A program made the position numbers and the translations under genes. Of a stretch of 64,000 nucleotides of DNA, positions 29,301-41,500 are shown in pieces (position 1 is the stretch's first letter; every line of letters starts with the position of its first letter). Source of the stretch: Sipunculus nudus (Eukaryota > Annelida > Sipuncula > Golfingiida > Sipunculidae); the NCBI GenBank assembly GCA_026874595.1, contig CM049311.1, positions 7,849,676 to 7,913,675 on the forward strand, written 5' to 3'. Below the pieces are notes generated by a model that was not told the origin of the DNA, did not search any database, and saw only the letters and a program-made list of their open reading frames with translations.

Positions 29301-32300
29301 TATTTCGACTGACCCATTAACCGGTTGCTGTTTGGGACGCCCCCTGGACGCCCGTCACAAAACTAATACGCTGTATTCATAAGCCACAATAAAGCATGAT
29401 TGACTCACCGTCCTAATCCAAATTTCCATGCTAATTATTTGCGTTAAATATCTATGCCACCCCATTGAACACATTTCCATATGGTTCAAGGACACCCCTA
29501 CCGTAAAGTTGATAATTTTTGTTTATTTACATGGGAATTTCTCGTGAATATTAATTAAATTCTAATTAGGACTCTGTTGGCAAGCCGAATGGTTGAATTG
29601 AGTCGGCAAGTGACACAAGGTTCGCCAACAAGCGCAATGTTTCAACTGACTGTGCTGTGTTGTTATGACAATAACTCATATAAAACTTCCATAAAGATTG
29701 GTATCTACCTAAATTATTATCATTTTGTACTTAAAATGTAAATATTTTTCATTCCTAAAGCCATTTTCTGTGTTTATGATGCCTGTTATGAAGGTCGAGC
29801 GATGTCACATATTTTCAAGATGGCTGCCATCGTTGACAAATCTCAGAATATGTTTTGAACAAAATAAATATGAAAAGATGTTCAATAAAGTTTACTAACT
29901 GAAATTCGAGAATGTTTATTATGTCTTAAGATAAAAAAAGACGACTGACATTTTGACACTGTTAACCATCATGCAATTCCACGGGGATTCCCCAAAAAAA
30001 ACTGTCACCCGGCGACAAAACGGGAAATACGCGCTTTACCGGGAGTACCAAAACGATCTAAGTTAACATTACAAAGGTTGAAATACATATATAAATGATA
30101 ATTAGTTCTTCATACCTGAACAGGTAGGCAATTGCAATTTACCCTTATTTAAATCAACATGATATTTCATATCAAATATACAGGTATTATTTTTTTTTAT
30201 AAATTTCTTCTAACAAATCTTGAATGGTTTTGTCTAATTTATTTCAGGACTTCCCACCTATAATAACTTAAATAACCTTAATGATAATTCATTAACCTGT
30301 TTTACCTAGATCTTCCATGACAATACACCAGGTACCTGCGGATGATAATTCCCTTATTGTTCCTAAATTCTAAAATGTCTTCACTGGGATATACTGTGGA
30401 CATTCAAGCAGAAATATGCTAAAACAACAAAGACAATATACTTACCTGAATTTACCTAATTTACCTGGTTCTACTTATAGATATATGTGAAATTTATGAT
30501 TGGTTAAGTCATTAACCTCTTGCTTGGTATCTCTGTAATATGTGTTAAAAATTTCATAAGGATCCACCGAAAATTTATCACATTATCAATCATAACATTA
30601 ATGTACAGTGTGTCAAAATTGAAAGTGTGAGAAACCTAGAATTAATCTGAACAGTAAGGGGGGTGTTTTGTGACAACCAAATACAAACAGTTAAGGGTTA
30701 ATAGGCCACCCCTATTGTAAAGAAGGCTGGCCTACAGCAGGGAATGTTCAGGCCTCCTCATTCTTCTGCATGCACTTGAATGATGCAAATGTGGGCCAGT
30801 AGCCCACGTCTAGTCAGCATAGGTTTAGTCATTTAGACGTGTTAAGGGGCTAAAAAATAATCGACAAAAGCGAAGTTCAGTAGCCTGCCACGACCCTTGT
30901 AGCACCCTGTTTATCACATTTAACTATTAGACTGGCAGTATAAGTGAAGGACAGATCTTTTGAATTTCTGTATTGTTTTCTATTATCTGTGGATAAAATC
31001 CTACAATGAGAGACAGCTCATCAGAATTTCAGTTGGGATTTAAAATGTGGTTGTCATTGTGGGGTTGGTTTGGTGAACATGAGAGTCTGCAGATGGAAAG
31101 GATGGAAAAAACAGTCTACATCATATTTATGTCCATGAAAAGTCTGTGATAATGAAATATTTGTTAGCAAGATAAGATATGATATAATGAGACATGGCAT
31201 TCAGGCAGAACTATATATTACAAAGAAAATGTACACAATATTAATTGAACAGTCAGACATATATATGACATGTTATGAAATACATATTACATAGATATTT
31301 CTTCAGATGATACTTTGTGAGACTTAATATTTCAGTCAAAAAGGATATTTCATTGAACATTTGTTACTCAGTTAATGTAAGGACAGCACTCTGATTTTTA
31401 TGCCCCGCCACAAAGTAGCCGGGGCATATAGTTTTACCCATGTCCGTCATTCCATCATTCCGAAATCAAACAGTTTGTACGGACTTTTTTCGCAATGCCT
31501 GCAGATATTGGCCTGATTTTTGGTGTGTGGGTAGATAATGACCAGTTACAGATCGAGTTCGCGTTTCGTCCTGGTTGACCTACTTTTGACCGTTTTACGG
31601 CCCCTAAACTTAGAAAATTTCATGAAAAATAGAAATTTTCATGACAAATACACATGTACGGACTTTATTTCGCAATGCCTGCAGATATTGGCCTGATTTT
31701 TGGTATGTGGGCAGATAATGACAAGTTACAGATCGAGTTCATGTTTCGTCCTGGTTGACCTACTTTTGACCGTTTTACGGCTCCTAAACTTAGAAAATTT
31801 CATGAAAAATAGAAATTTTCATGACAAATACACATGTACAGACTTTTTTTCGCAATGCCTGCAGATATTGGCCTGATTTTTGGTGTGTAAGCAGATAATG
31901 ACCAGTTACAGATCGAGTTCCCGTTTCGTCCTGGTTGACCTACTTTTGACCGTTTTACGGCTCCTAAACTTAGAAAATTTCATGAAAAATAGAAATTTTC
32001 ATGACAAATACACATGTACGGACTTTTTTTCGCAATGCCTGCAGATATTGGCCTGATTTTTGGTGTGTGGGCAGATAATGACCAGTTACAGATCGAGTTC
32101 GCGTTTTGTCCTGGTTGACCGACTTTTGACCGTTTTACGGCTCCTAAACTTAGAAAATTTCATGAAAAATAGAAATTTTCATGACAAATACACATGTACG
32201 GACTTTATTTCGCAATGCCTGCAGATATTGGCCTGATTTTTGGTGTGTGGGCAGATAATGACCAGTTACAGATCGAGTTCGCATTTTGTCCCGGTTGGCC

Positions 32301-35300
32301 TACTTTTGACCGTTTTACGGCTCCTAAACTTAGAAATATTCATGAAAATTTTCATGACAAATACACATGTACAGCCATTTTTAGCCCTCAGCTCATAGGC
32401 TGATGGGCTATTTTCGTCACCCAACCTGTCTGTTTGTCCATCTGTCTGTCCGGTGTCTGTCCGTCCGTCCGTCTGTTCCGCGTCTGTTAACTTTTACCTT
32501 GTGAGCGGGATATCTCTAAAAGGATTCACTGTTGGAATTTTATTTCATCAGTGAAGATGTATATCGATAAAATGGGTGACCTTGACCCATTTTTCTACAT
32601 TTTAAGCTGATTATAGAAAAACACTCAGAAGTTTATATCTCAGGAACCATTGTGTGGATTTTCACAAAACTTACTATGATCATTGGGACTGATGGTCTGT
32701 ATGTGCTGCACAATTTTGGTGGCGCCACCTGCAATTTCTGATTTTTTAATGAAATTTTATCGGATTTTTTCAATTTTGGCCTTTTGTGCAGGATATTTCC
32801 AAAGGTATTCAACACAGGAACTTCATTTCTTCAGTGCTATTGCATTATATTTACAAAATCTTGGTCAAGTTCAAAGATGGGTGATCTTGACCTACTTTTC
32901 AAGGTCACAGAGCTTAGTATAGAAAAAAACTTTGGAGCTTATTTCTCAGGAAGCATTTGGTGGATTGTTATGAAACATGGTATATGCCTCTCCAATTTAA
33001 ATTTATAAATGATTATCAACTTTCGCTAATATTCTAGTTTCGCAATACAATGCTTACAGATACTGGCCTAATGTTAGGTCTGTGGGCGCATAATGACCAC
33101 TTACAGATCGAGTTGACATATGACAGATCCTGAACATAGAAAATTTCATGAAAGACAGATATTTTCATGAAAAATGCACATATATGGACTTTTTTTCACA
33201 ATGCCTGCAGATACTGGCCTGATTTTTGGTGTGTTGCTTGATAATGACCCTTTACAGATCGAGTTTGCATTTTGCCCTTGTTGACCTACTTTTGACCATA
33301 CAACACTTCCTGAACTTAAAAAATTTTACAAAATTTAACAAACGTTTCTAATTTGCCCCAGGCGGGGGCATTCGTGTCGTTCCGACACATCTAGTTTATA
33401 CAAACATTGTTCATAGGCCTGTATTTGAGTATTATCATGAAGTGACTCATTGTTTCCAGGGGAATCCCAAAAACCAGATAGTCATCTTTGAGGACAACAT
33501 CATAGACTACATCAACTACATCCTTAGGTCATGCAAATTCACCAACCTGCCACCTGACAAAGTAAGGCTTACAAATTATCTTAAAATATTCTCAATATTA
33601 TTATGGATATATGTATATACTGTTTATAAGGTTACAACATTAATACAATAAACTTATAACTGATGACAAGATGACTGTAATGTTATGCGAGTTTCTCTAA
33701 AATCCCTCAGAATTATGTGTAAAAGGCCTTTAAAACATATGTAATTTCTGTAATAGTAACTTTGGAGCAATGTAATGCCACAGAGAACATACTGATCTTT
33801 TAAACCTCGAAAGTAAATTGACCCATTTATATGAAAATACAGGTCCCACATTTGATAACCTATATATGAGGCACTGGTTAGGAACCTTCATCAGTGGACC
33901 CATGTGTACTCGACATGTTCAAAGATCCTAATTCACTGACCTATAAGGTCCTGACTTGTTTGAGGGCCAACACTGGCTGACCAATTTAAGTTTGTTGCTG
34001 CTTGCTCAAGGACCCCCTTGGCTGATCTGGATCAGGGTCCGTCATGTTCAGTGACCCATATTGGCCTACCTAGATCAGAGCCCAACATATTCAAGAACCA
34101 ACATAGGCTGACCTGGATCAGGGTCCGTCATATTCAAGGACCCACATTGGCTGACCAAGATCAGAGCCCCACACATTAAGGACCAATATTGGCTGGCCTA
34201 GATCAGAGGCCCACATATTCAAGGCCCCACATAGGCTGACCTAGATCAGAGCCCCACACATTCAAGTCCCCACATTGGCTGGCCTAGATCGGAGGCCCAC
34301 ATATTCAAGGACCCACATAGGCTGACCTAGATCAGAGCTCCACACATTCAAGGCCCACATTGGCTGTCCTGTATGGCTCCACATGTTCAATGGCCATCAT
34401 CGGGTGACCCAAATCAATCCCACTGTTTAAGCTTTAGGGAAATTCACTTCTTGTTTGTCTTAAAAATGCTCAGGTATTGGAGATAAAGAAGATCATAGGA
34501 GATCTCCTCATGTGCTTGCTGGAACAAATGACTAAGAAGACAAAAGCTGTCATTCATGTAAGTGAGAAATTTAATGATTTTTTTTTTATGATTGAAGGAC
34601 AGTATATATCTCATATTATTGTTTACTTAAGCTTTTTGATGTGAATTTTGTTAGGTCTCCATTAATTAACCAATTTTGCATTAAATAGAGAATGTTGGTT
34701 TTTGTGAAATAAAAATTTTTCTGGTGCTAGCTTTTACAACATGCTTATAAATTACAGATGTCCAGGTATTTGCTGTTATATCTCCTGACAGAGGTGAAAA
34801 GTTCTTATCCATATTGGCTGATATCTTGGTTTGTTAATCTGTTAGCAATTTTTTTGCAAAAAAAGTTATGAAGGAACTTTGAAGAAATTATATGTTGGTT
34901 TGGGTTATAATAATCATATCATTTGAATTGAACATAGTATTACTTATTTCTTTAATTTTAAAACAACTGATAAAATTGTGAACTTTTTTTTGTTACTTTT
35001 CTTTTCCACAGGAAATGGTAAATCTTGTGGACAGAGAGAGCCTGAAGAGGATAGCAAGGGAACAGTACAAAGCAAGAGATGTAGGATTATGTTTCCATAT
35101 ACTTCCAAGTGTAAAAATGTTCATGCTAACATGTAAAATTCATGTTTAATATGGTTTCTGCACAAATATTTGCACAAATATTACTCCCTTGATAATAATT
35201 TTAAAATATATTTTATAATAGTTATATAGTTATATAGTTATAATACAGTAGGAGATCATTGTGGGACAACATCTGAGATAATGAATTAATTCTGATAACA

Positions 35301-35564
35301 AAGTGGAGAGAGATGCACTCAGCATTAGACATTTGCACAGCTAGAACATTTGAATTATAATACATAGATACATGTAACAAATGTGAAGTGGTGACGATAA
35401 ATGAAAATAGAATATATACTTTACAACATTATTTCTATATTTTCTCACTAAAGTATTTATGAATTCTTGTAACCAGATCTCTAAACACCTATTGATACCC
35501 AAAAACTATTGATAATTTTCAAGTGTTGTATATTACATTTTATAGAAGGAATGTGCTGATTGAT

Positions 35565-35599
<35 letters not shown>

Positions 35600-38500
35600 T
35601 GGATGATTAGTAATATGTATATTAGCACACAATGTTCAGAATGTAGCACTTACAATTTTATTTATTAATTTATAGGAGAAAGGACAGACGGATCAGGGGA
35701 AGAAGGAAGCAGAGGAAGTAGGATTTAAGTATTTCTTTCTACTGGAGAAGATTTTTGAGTGGAATGAGTCTGCTGCCAAAGGTATAAAGTATAAATGTCC
35801 CAGATAACATGTACATAAAGGGCCTTCAGGGGTCTCAATTTACATAGGCCAACATTGACAGCATCTGGAATTTTGCTTGTATATTCGCTCCTAATCAGAA
35901 GTGATATACATTTACACAGTGGAGACTTCTTTATGATATAACATTTTTGTTCTGGACTTCAGCTATATTTAATACCCAGGAGGGTCATGGTATCATCAGC
36001 TTTATGCAGCTGATTCCTAAAGTTCTTCTGTGGTTATAGTTTCAGTAGCTTCTGTTACTAATTGTTTGATGGTTTATATGGTGAGGGGCTTTAAAAAATA
36101 TACTGAATGGATTTACTTAAAAATGCTGAAAAATTAGTGAAAAATAATGAGATGTAACTCATAAACTTCATTCAGTGTTATACAGGTTATATGGTATATG
36201 TATCTTTAATTCAATTTCTTTGTAATGACTTGTATATTTGTTCTTTGGCAGAGTACTATATGCTCTACTGTGATCATTTTAAGATTTTTCATCATTTTCT
36301 GTTTTGTTTAAACAGAAGAGTTGTCTGCAGAAGACCTGGAGATGTACAAGTTTTACAAGAAGGATTCTGCATGCATAGAGATCTTGAAAGATGGAGCAGT
36401 TCATCGAGCACACTTCACCATCAGAGACAGGGTATGTCTTAGACCATTATTTTATTGAATATTTTCATATATGGATCATTTAATTGAGAGCACTTACCAT
36501 CAAAGCACAATTTTTTTAGGTCAGCTGACTGAAAGTCATTTGAGCACTGGCTATTGCCCTTTGTTTGTCATTCCCCTCCAACCAGTTGACCATCTGTTAA
36601 TATGGCATAAACCATAACCATCTGACCTAGAAACTTCTGACTTGACTTGCAAGGAGTTTCTATAGAAATCTCCTCAGAAACATGACATTAGGTCATGGGA
36701 CAAATACCTAACAATATGGTTTCGATCACCTTGAAAGTAGGCCTCTTATCAGTGTTCAAAGTTGTTGAACAAATATTATGTGTTGGTTCATAAATCTAAA
36801 TAATGTTGTGGTGCCATATCAAAACCATAAAGATTATAAGTATGTAAACATTAACAGAATTGGCCATTCCAGGTCTTCATTTATGTCATTTAAAGTAATT
36901 AAATTTCACAGCACTTGATTTGTCCATTACTCCTTTTCTTCACAGCTTTGAAATCAAATCATGGATATAAAGAGGACCCTGTGAACTCCAGAGAGAACCA
37001 GTGATAATGATCTATTTTAACACCAGAAATCCCAAAATATTGGAGCAAAGCTTACTCTCACTTACAGTTTAGTTTTCAGCATTCTTGGATGTATCATTTG
37101 ATCAAAGCTCATCCTGTTTCTTTTAAACAGGCAGCTTTGAGAGAAGAAATCAAAGACAAAGTGAAGTGGAATATAGACAGGTCATCAGCAACAGGTAAAC
37201 TGCGAGACCTTGTGGGGTGGAGTAAAGAAATCATAGAAGATGTCGACCATCAGAAGCGAGTGAGAGCATTCAGAGCACTGGCATTCTTTGTCAGATTCTG
37301 GTAAGAACCATTTAGAATAGGAAAGTCTTTTACCGACAACTTCCATGTGGGTTTATGATCGTGATCAACATCAGTGACTGCTACCAGAGTCTTAAGAAGT
37401 CATGACATATGGACATTATTCTCAGAAAGTTGTAACCCTTAATAAATTTTGATAAGCATAGGTTCTAAACCCTTGAATTTTCCCTATAAATTATTTGATT
37501 TTAAACATCAAAAGCACAGGTTGATATGGGATAGAGAAACCAGTTGAGCTGGTGTGTTCAGCAGAGCTTTGTGACATAGAGACGTTTTTGTTCTTTTCAG
37601 GCCTCTGTGGAATAACGGTGCTATATTTCTGAGTCTGGTGATCAACATTATTATGCTGGCAACGTGGAAAGCTCCAGGAGCATTGGGTGTTACAGACATT
37701 GCATCAAACGCAACCAAACTACCAGCCCAGATTCACAGGTCAGGCCAGAAAAATGAATTCTGAGCAAAAATTTTTGATTGCTTCTAAATGTAGAGGCTCA
37801 CATGAGCAGGTAAAAATTATCTATTGTTAAGCATAAAACTGATGCTGTTGCTTCAGTTACTGTAACAGATATGTCTGGGGCAATTTAGAATTTTATTCTT
37901 TATTTGTTATTGCTTTATTTGATATGATTTATTTCAAATTCTATCCATTTATTAATATTTACTGTTATTGCTCCTGACTAATATGATTTGAGTTGCTTGC
38001 AATTATGAATGTTCACTTTATTAGTTTTACGTTAATTTAATGTTTATTTAATACAAATACAGAAGAACAGGGATGAGTGGAGGGATCAGCAGAGTTACCT
38101 GAATGTGACTTTTGTGTCATATTTGCTTTCTTGTAGCCCCATGCCTGTGACGGAGGTCTGGTACCCGTATGTGTTGTACATCATCGGAGCATTACATAAC
38201 ATTCTGTCAATCTTCATGTGTATATCGTTCTTCTTGTCAAATCGTTTCAAACTCCCAGAGTGGAGGAAAGCTGTTGACATAGGCAGGTAAGAAAAGTAAT
38301 ATTCAATTAATTACCACTTGTGCCTCAACCCACCATTGGATATGCAGTTTTAGATTAAGTACACAGAGCCACATGGCTAGCATTTAGTTCAGATTTTCTT
38401 ATCTAATAGTCTTGGTCACAAGTTGGCAGATCTCAAATTACCAAACAAATTGGGGATTTTTTTCACACAAATTGCCAACTCAACTGCTTGCCTTGGTGTA

Positions 38501-41500
38501 GCATCCTTTTGTGGTCAGTGATGGCAACTTCCCACAGCAATGGCTGGATGGATTCTCCAAATTTTTTTCACATGCCCAGTTTAAGTCAAATGTATTGCTG
38601 AAAGAATTGGTAACTTTACTTATATTTTCAAATTTTAATGTGTGTTTACATGTTTGACACTTGGAAAGGGTGTTTTAGCATTCTCTTTTATTACTTGGTC
38701 ATGAGTCCAGAAATGGAAAAGTTGGGTATTCTTCCAACATAAATCCATGTCACCATGCAAAGGTAAAAAATATTGGTCCAATCAGTTCTTTTAAAACTGC
38801 CAGACACATACGTGAAAACAGACTGAATTGTATTTGAAAATCAAAACATATGTAGTTTATAGCTTTTCTGCACTGATATAAAGGATTTTTGCCAAATATG
38901 GACTAATTATTATCTTGACCATGTTGATGAACAATGCTGTTTTGTAGTAAGTCTTTGTAAATGCTTAGTATCAGCTGTTTAATGTCCAGTCATTTTCTCT
39001 GCTTTCAGGTCCCTTGTTGGAGAAGGAAAAGAAAAAGAGCACATAAACCAGAGTACACTGAAAATAGACTTAATTGGCATCTTGCCAATTTACTCCTTGG
39101 TAGGTACCATCTATAAATTTATAAAGATAACTGCACAGCGGCTTTTTAATTGAAAACTAGCAGTATATAATCCCACAGTACCAAATCCTTCCAACAGATA
39201 TCAGGAGCAGTGACTCATCTGTTTTGTGTGCCTTTAAATGTACAGAAAGACAAAAATTGTCCTGCATTTGTGTTGTCCAAAACTCCAAATATTGACTGCA
39301 TGTAGCATAAGAGATGAATTCAGCACACGTGTATTATGCTGGTGGATGAATTAGATGAGGCCTTCATCTGAAAATGGTCAGTGTTAGAGCCACACCTATC
39401 TTTTACTTGTTTTATTTTGAGTATTGATGCTTTGCACTTACACATTATTGCAGTACATGTACACCACACTCTACATTAAATAACCTTTAGATAAAGTAAT
39501 TGGTCCTTCCTTTCCTCAAGACCCATCATTGATCCAATGATATAATGAAACAATAATAATTCTTATCTTTATATCATAACCATATGATACTATGTAATGT
39601 GAGATTATGCGGCTTAGCATTCATATTTTACTATTTATTTCTAAGTTTAAAATTGGAAACTTTATTCTGTATTATTCTGTACTTATACTCTATAGAAGCA
39701 TTTACATGAAGAACCTTTCATGTCTTTCAGTGTTTCCTGGGGTTTTCCCTGGCTGGCACCTTTGTGTATGGCTATTTCTTTGCCTTTCATCTTCTCAACA
39801 TCATCTACTCAAATCAGCTGCTGCAGAGAGTCATGCAGGCCATCACCAAAAATGGTAAGACCCTGATTTGTCACAATATTACCTTTGTGCAATGTCTCTT
39901 CCTATATCATGTTAAAGCGTATTCTTTTTTGTGCAGATTCTTTTGCAGTACTTGGCCATGTCTTAAATGAATGTCAGTGTTGTATTGATAAGATAGTATT
40001 AAAAGATTTAGGATGTATGATGTATTGGTAAGGGCATTCAAGTATTGGTGGTATTGCATTGGTAAGATTATGTATAGCATTGTAAAGATTTGTCAGCATT
40101 GTGTTGGTAGCGTTATGTCAGTATTGTATTGGAAAGTTTTTTTCATATTGGATCTGTAAGGTTATGTCAGTGTTTTATTAGCAAGATTAGGTCGCTATCA
40201 TGTTTCTTTTATATTGCTAGGTTACTCTTGTATTGTTAGATATTGGCCATGCGTTATCATAATATTTGCAGGACGTTCATTGCTCTGGGTAATGGTCCTT
40301 GGGATTATTGTCATGTACATCTTTTCGCTGGCTGCTTTTGCGTTGTTTCGTGGGAGTTTCAACCCAGATGGAGAACAGACCTTTTACTGTGCAACCCTGT
40401 TACAGTGTTCAGTCACAATACTTCGGTTTGGCATCATCGGTGAAATGTTTGAGGTAAGATGTCTTGTGGGATATTGTAGCAGGACGTATCACTCAAATAT
40501 CATCCAACAATGTTCATGTCTTATTGAGTCCATTCAGCAAATTAAACAACAACCCTAAATATCTTTTTTAGTGTCCTGTTTTTCTCTCTCAAGTCTGTCA
40601 TCTTTGTCTTGTTAATATATGCCTCATGAACACATCTGTAAGCCTATATTGACTTTGACATAATCTAGATTTAAAGTAGAAACATATGGTGATGAATATA
40701 TGATGTTGACTGTAATAGTAACAGGAACCATTACTCACAGGGATGGTTATTACTGTTTTGATGTGTATAACATATGTGGCTCATAGACTTCTGAATTCTC
40801 TTTACTTTTAACAGTTCATGAAGCCAGAAGATATAGAACGTAACTTCACAAACTTTGGAATTCACACTATCTTTCACCTGGCTTTCTTCATTCTCATCAC
40901 AACCATCGGCCTCAACATCATCTTTGGTATCATTGTTGACACGTTCTCAGAACTTCGAAATGTGCAATGGGATGCCCAGAATGACATGAGGAATGTGTGC
41001 TTCATATGTGGAAGGGACAGCTATGAGTTTGAGAGACATGGGCATGTAGGAAACTTGCAATATATTCTCATAATAATCTAGTACTCACATATCTGTTCTC
41101 AGATTAATATCAGATAATGTCCTAATTTCCTATTTAATGATTTTTTTTTTAGTTCCCAATTATGTTTCTTTGTGTTAAATAAATATTTATATAAATATAT
41201 ATATATTTTTAATATATAATAATTAACTGTTATCTTCATTTTTTTATAAATTCCTGAATTATAGATATATTGATGTTTTAAAGACGGATGTTGACAGTGA
41301 AAAAAAACTGGCCATTTAGTGTAAAACTGGTAAATCAACTGGCTTTCCTCTTAGCTCCCTGATCTATTTGGGCTGTTGATTCATTTTGAAGATATAATGA
41401 CTTACACAATATCACATACCAATAATGCAATACAATATATATAATTTATATTGAAAAAAGTACAACACTCTAAAAATAATTATAGTGACAGAGGATAGTT

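Larger units (their letters stand above)
31400..33394. mobile_element. Helitron-like (HINE-type) element with 180-bp core array
   Basis: The 5' end forms a hairpin (ATGCCCC at 31400, GGGGCAT at 31420). ATGCCCCGCC is matched inverted by GGCGGGGGCAT at 33361. The 3' end has the hairpin GTGTCG-TTC-CGACAC (33374-33388), two bases, then CTAG followed by T, as in Helitrons (hairpin plus CTRR, A|T target). The core is five near-identical 180-bp units (31478-32375), a nested insertion, then two diverged units. It has no Rep/helicase, so it is non-autonomous. It lies in intron 27. Confidence 0.72.

Noticed and set aside
31478-32375. CRISPR-like array
   Set aside because: Units are 180-bp head-to-tail repeats without unique spacers, in an intron of an animal gene.
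40214-40558. 114-codon open frame (+) as a separate gene
   Set aside because: It is exon 38 read through into flanking intron on both sides.
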